In this document: piece after piece, positions 22,900 through 32,896 of the stretch
Position numbering within the stretch: the stretch's first letter is position 1
Layout: each line of letters starts with the position of its first letter
DNA from: Gyrodactylus bullatarudis
Lineage: Eukaryota > Platyhelminthes > Monogenea > Gyrodactylidea > Gyrodactylidae
Assembly (NCBI GenBank): GCA_012064415.1
Contig: SSNU01000321.1
Coordinates: 62,001-126,000, forward strand
DNA: 64,000 bases
Direction of reading: 5' to 3'
The notes under the pieces: generated by a model
What the model was told of the DNA's origin: nothing
The model's input: only the letters and a program-made list of their open reading frames with translations
Databases searched by the model: none
Translations under genes and position numbers: made by a program

Positions 22900-23230
22900 G
22901 AATATGGAAGTAATCCGAGTTGTTTATATAAACGATTATATAAAACGATTGAGAGGTTAGGTATAATGACAGAATTCTACGTTATTGCCTACAACTCGAA
23001 ATGAAATGAATAATAAATCTCAGTTTTTAAGGAATCTTTGGCAATATATATATGACAACTTTTCTGGTTAATGAAAGATATTTTTTCAAAATTGCATTAT
23101 CAATCTGTATTAGTTTAGAAGAGTGTTTAAGATAAAGCAATCTCGTTCTAAGCAAAGTTGAAAGGTACCACCAGTTCCTCCCATAATTTAACGATTTAGC
23201 ACTGTTCTATTTGAATTAGCCTAATCAATG
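22900..23230. other. Spacer
   Basis: Nothing supported. Confidence 0.35.
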
Positions 23231-23243
23231 ATTAGTAATCATT

Positions 23244-23572
23244 TGGGCCTCAAAATTGGTACCAAATGAAATAAAAAGCAGTATCTTATAAATTGAAAAA
23301 TAAGAAGAAAATATTACGCTGAAGAAAATTTAAGAGATTTTGAGAAAAAATAGTACTTCACAGTAAATTCTTGCAAAATTTTAAAGTATTCAGATCTTGT
23401 GTCATCAAAATTTCAGATTTTTTGTCAATTTTTTCCCCCATTTAACTGTTATAGCGCATATTTTACAAAATAAATCCCATAGATGGGCAGATTTTTTCTT
23501 CAGATTATTGCAACTTAGCCAGTCCTTTGTTTAGAGTAAAAATATACCAAAATTAGTACTTTTTTGAGGCCC
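23244..23572. mobile_element. Mutator-like MITE with 11-bp target duplication
   Basis: Ends are (T)GGGCCTCAAAATTGGTAC and GTACTTTTTTGAGGCCC, imperfect inverted repeats. The element is flanked on both sides by TAGTAATCATT (23233-23243 and 23573-23583). A 9-11-bp duplication is typical of Mutator-like transposons. The 329-bp interior has no ORF. Confidence 0.7.
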
Positions 23573-23583
23573 TAGTAATCATT

Positions 23584-24745
23584 GAGCTTGGGACAAAATT
23601 CTTGAGTTCAGAGTATTAATAAACAGGGATAAATACAAAACGTGTGTAGAACGTTTATCCTTAAATTCTACAAACTGAACATCAGAAAGAAGAATTAAGC
23701 ATAAATTTAGTAAAATTTGCGGGACATTAGCTGCCTTATTTCCTGAAAAAATTCCTTATTAGTAAAATTTTTTTTGAATGAAAATTTATTGAAAAATCTT
23801 CTTTTTTTGGAAATGTACAGAATATACCTTCTAGTTATTGATGATCTCTCTTTTTATAACTATCCCTCATAAAAAATTTATTAAAATAAAGTTATTCTCG
23901 ATGAATTTTACAAAATTTTAATTTTTTCATCAGGGTATCAAAATTGGAGTGTGCGATTCTCATACACCAAAACTGATACACAACTGTATTATCAATAGAC
24001 AAAGAAACAAGTAATGGTTGTAGAGATTCGAATCAAGCAATATTTTTCAGAATCATCATTAGACAAAGGAAATATTTACTCTTATTTATTTTTATGATAA
24101 AACACTCCATTTACGTGCAAAAGTCTACTCATTATTTTTCGATCATTTTTACTGCTTGTAAATTGATAAATGAAGGGCTTTTTCAATAAAAGAATAATTA
24201 TTTTCTTTGTCTAATGATGATCCTAATTCTTCTCATACCTTGAGATCAACAAAAAGAATTGCGCTAGCTCAAGATTTAAAATTCAAACATTTTTTTTCTT
24301 AAATCAGTAAAAGTGTACATTTTGAATCAGTTACCAAAAATCCTGATACCTTGTAGATATTTGTAAAAATCATGATAAACTGTGAAAATTACAAAAAAAT
24401 CAATATATATTGAATATACAATTCACACACAAAGAAATGAGCCAATAATTTTTGGCCAAAATTAAAGTATTTCTGAAATTCTATTCAATTCAAATTTCTG
24501 TTTTTGCAACTTTTAAGCTCAAATTCTTATCGATTTCAAAGATTTTAAGCAATTCGATGTTGAGAGGCTATCATCAGACAAAGAATTCGAAATTGACGAT
24601 CGAGTTTAAGAGAAACTTCTAGAAAAAATTAAACTTCTTTTGGATCATTTTCCTTCGTGATAATCCAAAAAATTCAAATGGTTTAAATTTTAAGGTTCTT
24701 CTTAGGAAAAATACGCTTTTATCTTGAAACAAAAACAAAAGATTT
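23584..24745. other. Spacer
   Basis: AT-rich. Short words such as TAGACAAAG recur, perhaps from old F1 elements. Nothing firm. Confidence 0.35.
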
Positions 24746-24774
24746 AATTTTATTCAAATAAAAAAGTTCAAGTT

Positions 24775-24849
24775 TCAATGGAAGCCATCACCCATCATGA
24801 AGATCATACCTCCGTTTCCACCATCACAACAACATCCATCGCATTTCAT
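24775..24849 (-). CDS. Microprotein F, 24-residue Cys/Gly-rich peptide
   Basis: Minus-strand ORF MKCDGCCCDGGNGGMIF... ending MMGDGFH, with Cys at 3, 6, 7 and 8. Its protein is identical to the first 24 residues of gene E except Phe for Tyr, while the DNA differs at eight codons. TATA box 24890-24897, AATAAA at 24749-24754. It lacks the C-terminal Gly-Cys of gene E, so the last Cys is not essential to the family. No signal peptide or intron. Confidence 0.85.
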   Translation of the reverse strand: MKCDGCCCDGGNGGMIFMMGDGFH

Positions 24850-24889
24850 CTTTTTGGCTTGTTATAATTTTCAGTCTCGACCAAATTAT

Positions 24890-24897
24890 TATTTATA
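24890..24897 (-). promoter_or_regulatory. TATA box of microprotein gene F
   Basis: TATAAATA on the minus strand, 41-48 bp upstream of the ATG. Confidence 0.65.
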
Positions 24898-25148
24898 CAT
24901 TTTATTCTTTAGCATTTCATTTCATTCTCTATTACCACACAAATTCAGAATATCATCATAATAAATTGATGAGTGCATAATATGATGATACAGATAGATT
25001 ATTACAGATAATTCATCACGAGGAATTATCGAATGAACGATTAGTCTCTCCATCTCTCTGTTTTTGTCATATGACGATGACTAACTTTTTGGCTGGCTGA
25101 ATGGAATAGATTGCCATCTGAAATTAAAAATGAAACTAGTGTATACAC

Positions 25149-26085
25149 CTAGTTAATATGAAGATGGGAATTTATCATTTTTACAAAATTCTTATATTTT
25201 TCATCAAGAAATCGAATTTGATCAAGACTTTTTGGAATCTAGATCATGAGGCCCTCTTTCACGGTACGGAGAAAAAAATTTAGAAAAAGGTAGCGCCAAA
25301 TTCCTATTTTTTGAACTTAGAGTTGAAAATTTTTGTTGGTTTCAATGTGAGAGAGTGATCAAAAGTTGATTCTTAGGATCACAATTAGTCAAAGAAATTA
25401 TATATGCTGAATCTGGTTTTAAGAATCCCCCCATAATCGTGTCAAAATCAAATTTTGATTTTTTCATCATTTTCCCTACTTGAAAGTCGATGAAATTTGA
25501 TATTTCAAGGTCCCAGAAAAATGACAAATTTATCAAAATTTTTATTATGATCATCGGTTTTTTTTGTCTTATTGTGTTCCTAAAACTCAAATTTTGATCA
25601 CTCTTTCACATTGAAATCAACAAAAATATTCAACTCAAAGTTCAAAAAAATGGGAATTTGGCGCTACTTCAAGATTTCAAATCAGCCGTAGTTTCCTTAA
25701 AAATTGATATTAAAAAATTTTTTTTTCTCTGTATACTGATATCTCTTGCCTCATGATATAGATTCCAAAAAATGTTGATCAAATTCGATTTCTTGATGAA
25801 AAAATAAGAATTTTGTAAAAATCATAAATTCTCATTAGTTTTATAATAAAATTTATTAAAACTTAGGTCAATATTAGAATTCTCAGCCATGGTCATCCAA
25901 ACGTTTCGACGGTGATTGTCTTCACACGCCTTCTTTTTTTGACAAACTTTTCGTACCACTGAAGAAGGCGTGTGAAGACAATCACCGTCGAAACGTTTGG
26001 ATGACCATGGCTGAGAATTCTAATATTGACCTAAGTTTTAATACATTTTATTATAAAAATAAATTCTCATCTTCATATTAACTAG
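25149..26085. repeat. Palindromic element F1, interrupted by a foldback
   Basis: Left end CTAGTTAATATGAAGATGGG; right end CATCTTCATATTAACTAGC. Long inverted stretches include CATCAAGAAATCGAATTTGA with TCAAATTCGATTTCTTGATG, and AGAGTGATCAAAAGTTGA. The right end is separated from the rest by the insertion at 25836-26060. No coding capacity; the 82-codon frame inside is a by-product. Confidence 0.7.
25836..26060. mobile_element. Foldback element inserted in F1, about 95-bp arms
   Basis: Almost perfect hairpin: arms about 25840-25935 and 25962-26057, sharing for example GTTTCGACGGTGATTGTCTT with AAGACAATCACCGTCGAAAC. AAATTCTCAT occurs immediately on both sides (25826-25835 and 26061-26070) and fits a 10-bp target duplication. 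Removing the insert restores a normal F1 right end. Degraded relatives are seen at 54.87-54.97 kb and 58.95-59.14 kb. Confidence 0.8.
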
Positions 26086-26205
26086 CTTTAGATTTCTGTC
26101 ACTCCAGGACAATCTCCCACATTCTCAACATGTAATAGAATAATCTTTTTACAACAAACCAAAGTGTAAAAAGTATTGAAGAATGCTGTCGATTAAACCG
26201 ATTTT

Positions 26206-26861
26206 AAACCTAATTGACATGAAGATGAGATTCTCATCATGAGAATTTACTATTTTTACAAAAAACTCAATATTTATTTCCAGAAAGTCAGGAAAAAATT
26301 TATTCTTCGAATAAATAAGAAAATAAAATAAGCCAAAAAGGTGTGGAAATTAAGAGCATAAGAGAAAGAATTCGAATTTGGCAGTGGAGGTAAAAGGATT
26401 CTACTGTTTTCAAGAAAAAATTAAACTTTGAGATTTTGAATCTTTCCTCCTCGTGATTATCGATAAATTCAAATATTTCGATTTTCCACAATAATGACGA
26501 ATTTCTGTGATTTTTGGCAGCTGAATTCGCAGTTATGAATTATTATTATCCGAGTTATTACTATAACAATCACTATAATTTTTATAATCCTTGTTTTTTA
26601 AGAAATACTAGACCTTTCTATCCCAATTCTTTTTCTACAGATAGACCAATACAAGCCAGAAGACAACATAGTCAGGTAGCAAGCGAATGCTATTTTTCAT
26701 TAATTATGGTGGGTCTATCTAAAGTTCAATCTTGAAAATCAACTCAAAGTTCAAAAATGTTGGTTTTAGCTCATAGATGCCATGTTCTCTTGAGATCTTT
26801 ATGAAAAATTGGGATTTTTGAAAAAACAGCCTAAATTCTCATCTCCATATAAGCTAGTTTT
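26206..26861. repeat. Palindromic element F1 carrying a gene fragment
   Basis: Left end AAACCTAATTGACATGAAG, right end TTCTCATCTCCATATAAGC. F1-like sequence is interrupted at about 26520 and resumes at about 26725; the interval holds the small ORF described separately. This resembles gene-fragment capture by a transposon. Confidence 0.55.
26535..26735 (+). CDS. Small Tyr/Asn-rich ORF captured in F1
   Basis: 66 codons from ATG. The start region MNYYYPSYYYNNHYNFYNP is rich in Tyr and Asn, then DRPIQARRQHSQVAS leads into a tail that does not match the other copy. A diverged, frameshifted and inverted copy lies at 10.19-10.52 kb. There the sequence after QVAS continues differently, so the 26.5-kb copy is probably truncated and ends in foreign sequence. 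An acceptor-like TTTTTCTACAG precedes ATAGACC, so part of the upstream frame might be intron. Likely a gene fragment; function unknown. Confidence 0.4.
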   Translation: MNYYYPSYYYNNHYNFYNPCFLRNTRPFYPNSFSTDRPIQARRQHSQVASECYFSLIMVGLSKVQS

Positions 26862-26927
26862 ACAATGTATGGTAATTTAAAAAAATTTTAATTAATCCTA
26901 AAATAAATTGAGATAATTATGTAAATA

Positions 26928-27137
26928 TAGTGGTAGAAAAAATAAAAGTATTCACTAGAAATTGTCTCTAAATCACTTATTAAAAGTTATTGAAAATGGA
27001 AAGATGACCCATTCGATAGAGAATATTCGTTTCTATCAGAAATTACTTTTACTCGTACAAAGAGTTCATTCATATTTTCATAAATACAAATTTACAATAT
27101 TTCATTAAATTTCAAAACGAAAAATTAAAAGTATTCA
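26928..27137. repeat. Left terminal inverted repeat of the Tc1 element
   Basis: 210 bp, starting TAGTGGTAGAAAAAATAAAA. Outer and inner direct repeats are at about 26940-26958 and 27121-27137. Confidence 0.92.
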
Positions 27138-27140
27138 CTT

Positions 27141-28145
27141 TTATTTTGTAAAATCTCCCCTACCAAGTACAACATTTAAGCACCTTTTTGACATGGAATC
27201 ATACAAATTTTCTATTATTTCTTTTGGGATTGATTTCCACTCTTCATTGATTCTTTGAACTAGTTCTTGCCTATTTGAATATACTCTCCCTTGGGAATAG
27301 ACTTTTTGAGATAAAATTCCCCACAAGTTTTCAATCGGATTCAAGTCGGGGCTCCTAGCTGGCCATGACAAAATCTGTATCTCATTATCATCAAACCATG
27401 TTCTAGTTGATGCTGATCGATGACAGGGAGCATTATCTTGCTGGAATATCATCTCGCACTTATGAATTTCCTCCTTAAAGGGTAATAGCTGATCCTCAAG
27501 CAATTTCTGATATGAATTTGAATTAAGCTTCTCATCAATAACGACAAGATTTCCAGTTCCTTGCTTTGTGATAAACCCCCAAACCATTACATTGCCTCCA
27601 CCAAATCCTCGTTTGATTTTAGTAGGTCTAGGTAGAGACTTGTCAATCCAACAAGAAGAAAGGCCATCAGGTCCATCCAAATTGAATTTTTTCTCATCTG
27701 AAAACATGATTTTACTCCAATCTTGGTTTTGGACAATTTTATCATGAGCCCACTGGTATCTCGATTCCCTATCCTTGATACTTAGATTAGGAACCCTTTT
27801 TGGTCTTCCCCAATAGATATTAGGATTAGTATTCAAATAATTTTGAACTGTTCTAATGCTGACATTCAATTTAAGCTCAGCTTTTATTTGAGAAGCTGTT
27901 GCTTTTTTCTTGATGGCTAGATTGACAATTTTTTTAATCAGGCAATTGGGTATGGATCTCTTTCGGCCTCGCTTTTTCGGATTTAGCTTCTTTTGTTTGA
28001 CTGAAAACAAATTATTAACAGTTCTACATGAGCATCCGATTATTTTAGCTATCTTCCGATTGCTTGAGCCATCTTGTTTTAATTTGTTGACAAAATCTCT
28101 ATCACAGCCTCTCAGCTTCGAAAATTTCAATTTTTTAACGAACAT
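27141..28145 (-). CDS. Tc1/mariner transposase, DD34E
   Basis: 334 residues, full length for the family. It binds the element's ends and catalyses cut-and-paste transposition into TA in the nucleus. Two helix-turn-helix regions lie at about residues 8-48 and 68-105, joined by the basic KKRGRKR stretch (57-63) in the place of the GRPR/AT-hook motif. Catalytic residues are D150 (MFSDEKKF), D237 (FQQDNAPCH) and E272 (LNPIENLWG), with 34 residues between the last two. The glycine-rich box GFGGGNVMVWG is at 180-190. The stop lies just outside the left inverted repeat. No frameshift or internal stop, so the gene is probably functional. Confidence 0.97.
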   Translation of the reverse strand: MFVKKLKFSKLRGCDRDFVNKLKQDGSSNRKIAKIIGCSCRTVNNLFSVKQKKLNPKKRGRKRSIPNCLIKKIVNLAIKKKATASQIKAELKLNVSIRTVQNYLNTNPNIYWGRPKRVPNLSIKDRESRYQWAHDKIVQNQDWSKIMFSDEKKFNLDGPDGLSSCWIDKSLPRPTKIKRGFGGGNVMVWGFITKQGTGNLVVIDEKLNSNSYQKLLEDQLLPFKEEIHKCEMIFQQDNAPCHRSASTRTWFDDNEIQILSWPARSPDLNPIENLWGILSQKVYSQGRVYSNRQELVQRINEEWKSIPKEIIENLYDSMSKRCLNVVLGRGDFTK

Positions 28146-28261
28146 TTTTGAACTATGTTTAGTTTATTGGCGATAATATATTTGAATGTACTGTGTAAGA
28201 GATATAATGAAAATTCAGAATTCAAAGTCTAATTCTAACTGGGAAAAAAGGTGATTGAAAC

Positions 28262-28471
28262 TGAATACTTTTAATTTTTCGTTTTGAAATTTAATGAAAT
28301 ATTGTAAATTTGTATTTATGAAAATATGAATGAACTCTTTGTACGAGTAAAAGTAATTTCTGATAGAAACGAATATTCTCTATCGAATGGGTCATCTTTC
28401 CATTTTCAATAACTTTTAATAAGTGATTTAGAGACAATTTCTAGTGAATACTTTTATTTTTTCTACCACTA
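28262..28471. repeat. Right terminal inverted repeat of the Tc1 element
   Basis: Reverse complement of 26928-27137 with no difference found on reading through all 210 bases. Confidence 0.92.
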
Positions 28472-28473
28472 TA

Positions 28474-29280
28474 TATATATTTTCAACACTTAAACCTATC
28501 TCGAAAGCAGGTTCTTTTTTATGAACTTTGTATCGCTATTCTTTAGCTGAAAATACACAATAAACACAATTTTATGTTAAAGTGTTCTTCACACATGGCA
28601 GAGATGTTGAATAGAAGATAATCTATTTAGATCATTCTGGAGACTTTATCTGGGTTCTTTAATCACAATGATTCATCTACAAAAGTGATAACAATAAGAA
28701 TAATAATTTATCTACTGAATTCAACTTCAAATTTAAAGGTGTGTAGATTTTTATCACACTTGCATTAATCACCTTTGAATTACTTTTTTTTAATATTATT
28801 ATTATATTTTTATCTCTAAGATTCTATGTAAGTTTTTATTGTATATCCATCTGATCCATTCAAAAGTGCTGTATGAATTTAATCATTCTTTTCATAAAGT
28901 ACTGGCTTGTAGGGAATTTTTTCACTCAAGTATTTTAAAACTGAAGTTAAGAATACATTTTATAAATCAATTCAGCTCAGAATAATTGGATAGAATTTAT
29001 AGGATCGAATGACATGCTGATGATGGAATAACTGTGGCAGGCTTAACAACCAGAGCTCTAATACCCAAGTTAATTTCAAAATCCAAATAAAACCTCATTA
29101 AACAGGCAGGATAATTTATGTTTATGGTATCCCTGAGAATTTTCAAATTGAGTTCATCTTTCCAACTATAGAAAGAACCCCCTGGTAATATTAAGATGAA
29201 TGAATTGAAAGATATTTTTTTCGCTTAGCAATGATTGTGACGATAACCACATGATAGATACTGCTCACGTGTAAGAGAAG
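28474..29280. other. Spacer
   Basis: AT-rich. Nothing supported. Confidence 0.4.
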
Positions 29281-29286
29281 AAAACA

Positions 29287-29294
29287 TATAAAAG
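29287..29294 (+). promoter_or_regulatory. TATA box of microprotein gene G
   Basis: TATAAAAG, 57 bp before the ATG at 29344. Confidence 0.7.
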
Positions 29295-29343
29295 TCTAGA
29301 GGTTGAATTGAAAAGTTATTTAGAACATTTTTTTCAAGAAATC

Positions 29344-29430
29344 ATGAAATGTGATGGTTGTTGTGATGGCTGCTGTTGCGACGGTGGCGGACACGGAATG
29401 ATCTTCATGATGGGTGACGGATACTACTAA
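29344..29430 (+). CDS. Microprotein G, 28-residue Cys/Gly-rich peptide
   Basis: ORF MKCDGCCDGCCCDGGGHG... ending MMGDGYY, with six Cys (3, 6, 7, 10, 11, 12). It combines the long Cys cluster of genes C and D (CC-DG-CCC) with the MIFMMGDG tail of genes E and F, so it links the two subgroups. TATA box at 29287. No exact AATAAA is close; AATATA variants lie about 25 bp past the stop. No intron or signal peptide. It lies beyond the Tc1 insertion from its relatives and on the opposite strand to E and F. Confidence 0.83.
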   Translation: MKCDGCCDGCCCDGGGHGMIFMMGDGYY

Positions 29431-29664
29431 AACCTTTTTATTTTAAATTTAAAAATATAATATTTGAATTCTTCTCAATTTTCCAAGTGCATTTCGTAAT
29501 CAAATTTCAAAATCCAAAAATGGCCCTGTAGTAATCATTAATAGTGCATCAAAATTATTAACTAAAAGCTCAAATACCTTAAAAAACCTCATTCACAAAT
29601 TTTTCATTTTTACGCGACTTTGTGTGGCAGCTTTGGCATCATTTCAAGAGTTTAGAATATAGAT

Positions 29665-29952
29665 ATGCCTTCTTATAAGTATGATCCACATATTTTTAGA
29701 GGTCCTAGGATGTACCACGTTCGACGGCGAAGGACAAGTCAATCCGAAGATCTACTCATTGCTTGTAGCCTAGCCGGGGCCTGCTGTTTAGTGCCATTCA
29801 CATCCACAGTCGAGACTCTAAGGAGCGGGCACATTACTCATGTTAACGAGCTGATGTGTTCAAAGAGGTTCCCCAGGAATAATTGGAGCTGTTTAGGAGC
29901 AGCGATTGTTGGCTATACCATTAAGTTCGTCGGTTCTTTTTTAAAGAGTTAA
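29665..29952 (+). CDS. 95-residue protein of unknown function
   Basis: Intronless ORF starting MPSYKYDPHIFRG, then a basic patch (VRRRR, 19-23). There are two hydrophobic stretches, LIACSLAGACCLVPF (30-44) and CLGAAIVGYTIKFVGSFL (76-93), which could be membrane segments. Base composition is less AT-rich than the flanks. A decayed copy at 7.08-7.41 kb shows it belongs to a dispersed family, so it may derive from a mobile element or be a duplicated host gene. The ATG context is AGATATGC. No TATA box or nearby AATAAA was seen, leaving expression uncertain. No family recognised. Confidence 0.5.
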   Translation: MPSYKYDPHIFRGPRMYHVRRRRTSQSEDLLIACSLAGACCLVPFTSTVETLRSGHITHVNELMCSKRFPRNNWSCLGAAIVGYTIKFVGSFLKS

Positions 29953-29959
29953 ACTACTC

Positions 29960-31270
29960 AACGGATATAACTTTTTAACATAAAACCTTGCACCCCTTCT
30001 ACCTATACAAATGTGATATACATAACCTGTAAAATATGACTTTTTGATGGTTTATTTTTATAGATTCCCTTTTTTTGATTTTTGACTTTCTAAACACATA
30101 TCATAACCAACTCATCCTGCTCAAGGCAAAGTGTCAAGTATGAGTTGTTGAACAAAGAGAAAATAAACTAATGTTTGTCTTGTTACTGTTAGAGAAAGAA
30201 ATTTTTCAAAATGATATTGGCTTTTGGCTAGGTTAAATATTTGTATAATATTTCATTAATATTCACTTGGACTGATGACTTTTTTGATAGGCAATCCTTC
30301 ATCACACAGTGTTGTAGCGTGTTCTTTCCAATAAAGCCTTTCTTTACACAATGAATCTTCAAGTAGCATAGATAGTTAAGTTTGTATAGCAACAGTGAAT
30401 ATCCTCTTATTAATAGGCCTCTCCAAGATTTCTTAATCTAATGACAATACATTGAATCCACAATGATGACCAAAGGAGAATATGTAAATTTAAAATTAAA
30501 ATTCAACACTGAATAATGAGCTGATTAGGTGAAATATTTATTCATCTTTCTTATCAAGAGTCCAAATAGCTTCGAGGGTTGCTAACCTCATCTCCTTCAT
30601 AAGACGTGAATTAAGCATTATTGTTTTTCAAGAATTATCAGACAGATATCCATTCGGTTCTAAGCTGATTTTAAAAAATGCAGAAAGAGATTAATTACCA
30701 AAGTTTATTTCAGAAATTTCTCACCGGGCTCAAAGAACAATTTTTTGTTCTTAAAATCTTGCTGATGAATCATTGATTAAACTCTCACCCATGAGTTCAA
30801 GAACATGTTTTCAAACTTCTTTACTTCCTTCATCTTAAATAATAAAAAAGCCCTGTTTGTTCTGATTTTCAATAAATTTAAAATCTTTCCATACTAAGCA
30901 ATTATTATGTTTAGATAGATCAAATTTTTTTGATTTTATTCATAATTTAGGACAGCATTGTTTCTTTCGGCATCAGGTGGTAAATTTTAATTTTAAATTT
31001 AGATCAGTCATGTGAGCTACGTGCAGTAAGTAAATTTGAAAATACTTTCAGCTTCACGATGCTCTTTGAATTACATGGTTTATCTCGTTTATATTGATGA
31101 CTCATAAGTCATGAGTAACTTCGAATGACTCTTATCCAATGGAGAATATCCATGGTTTACAAAAGAGATTACGCTCAGCTTTCGGATTTATAAAAGCATT
31201 ATAATTACAACAGCTTTTCTAAGAAGCTTAAAAACCTTGAAAAAAACAAAATTAGAGTTATGAACCGCAA
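29960..31270. other. Intergenic AT-rich DNA
   Basis: Nothing supported. Confidence 0.4.
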
Positions 31271-31277
31271 AATAATT

Positions 31278-32250
31278 AGAGTTAGTTCACATGAAGATGA
31301 GTATTCACAATTTTTACAAAAAAACTTAATGTTTTTCTCCAGAATTCCATGATGGAATAAACTCCCTTAAATTGTTGGAATAAAAAAATTTTTTTTAATA
31401 TTGAACCTAGCCAAAATAAGGCCGATATTTTTTATTTTAAAAACTCCTTAATTTCTAGAGATTTTTATCGATTTCGAAGATTTAAAGCAATTCAACAATG
31501 ATATTTCGGATCAAGATTAGACAAATTCGGCGATAGAAAATCGAGATTTTCAACTAAAAGTTTAACTTTTCAATATTGAGTCATATTCCCCTTCATGATA
31601 ATTCAAAAATTCAGATTGGTCGATTTCACACATTGTTGACAAATTTCTGTGGGCAAATTTGAATACTCCGTCTAATCACGATCCTAAATATCAATGTTGA
31701 ATTGCTTTAAATCTTCGGAATCGATAAAAAATTTGACGTCAGTCTAATTTTGACCAGATTCAATATTTTTCTGAATTTAATTTTATTTATAAATTTTTTT
31801 TAATTCAAGAGAATTTATTCCACCATGGAATTCTATAAATATGAGGATAGGAATTTATGATTCTTAAGCAAAATTCTCAATTTTTCATCAAGATATCGAA
31901 TTTGATTAAGACTTTTTTTTGGAATTTAGATCATACTGCCAAAATTCACCATCTAAAGAAAAATAAATAAAAAAATCAAAATTTTATGAAAATTATAAAA
32001 TTTTTTGCCAAATTCCCATTTTTTGAACTTTAAGTTGAAGTTTTTTTGATTTCCAAGTGGGAGATCGAACAAAAGTTTGAACACGATTTTTTAAAGAAAT
32101 AAAATTTACCCTATCATTTTGTGAAAATTGAATTTTTATTACTTGAACCTTTTTACTGCTTGAAAACTATTGATCCAGGATCCCTGAAAAATAGGGAGTT
32201 TATCAAAAAATTACAGTTTTCTTGATAATGAATTCGATTTCTTGATATCT
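31278..32250. repeat. Two abutting or nested F1 elements
   Basis: A first palindrome starts CACATGAAGATGAG (about 31288) and pairs inward, for example TTCCATGATGGAATAAA near 31344 with TTTATTCCACCATGGAA near 31816. A second F1 left end, AAATATGAGGATAGGAA, begins at about 31841 and its homology fades near 32250. Non-coding. Confidence 0.5.
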
Positions 32251-32890
32251 GATTCTCATGTGGAACAGCTTTCAGTGGAAAAATAGTTGAGTCTTCTATT
32301 TAGTGTTTACTTTTTCTCCTAAAAATAAATCAAGAAGATACAGAATTTCCATCCAAATCTTTTTGCAATAATTCACATTTTGTTTATATTTACTTACTTT
32401 TTGTCTGTTGTATCATTATCAATTTTAAGATTTCCTGTGTGACCTTTTAGTTGAAATGATTAACTACTTTTTGCAATTTACTTAATTCACTGGATTATTT
32501 CTGAATCTTCATTCATATCTCCCCTTTCTCTTCTCCTTTCCTAGGGGTGTTTGTCTGGAATTGTCTGCATATTTCATTCTCTCTCACTGTGTTCTGATAA
32601 TGAAATTTAGATGTATTGTCAAAATTATCAAAAATTTTATTATAACAGGAGAAGGTTAAAAATTAGGATAACCTGAAAAATCATTTGCTGTCCATTCACC
32701 TTTTTTTCTAGAGACTGCAAGAGAGATAAGAAGTTTTCATGGGAATATGACCAAGAAAAGAAACATGGGCTTGATAAGAAAGTCATTAAATGGGAAAAAT
32801 AATCCCCCAGCAAAGTTTGGTCATTAGTAAATTTCTTTCCAAATGAGACTTTCAGAAAGTGTTAACTAACGTAATCTCATTTCTTTGATT
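32251..32890. other. Intergenic AT-rich DNA
   Basis: Nothing supported. Confidence 0.4.
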
Positions 32891-32896
32891 TTTTAA

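Larger units (their letters stand above)
26928..28471 (-). mobile_element. Intact Tc1-like transposon with IR/DR ends
   Basis: 1544 bp bounded by TA (26926-26927 and 28472-28473; the flanking AT run leaves an offset of two bases possible). Terminal inverted repeats of 210 bp (26928-27137 and 28262-28471) are identical as read. Each contains two similar direct repeats, AAATAAAAGTATTCACT near the outer edge and AATTAAAAGTATTCA at the inner edge, the IR/DR arrangement seen in Sleeping Beauty-type Tc1 elements. A full transposase lies between. Identical ends and an open frame imply recent insertion. Confidence 0.95.

Noticed and set aside
25342..25590. 82-codon minus-strand frame
   Set aside because: Lies within palindromic element F1 and is not conserved in other F1 copies.
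19223..29430. CRISPR array or other prokaryotic repeat system
   Set aside because: The recurring Cys-rich units are coding, spaced irregularly by kilobases and on both strands; the rest of the window is plainly eukaryotic.
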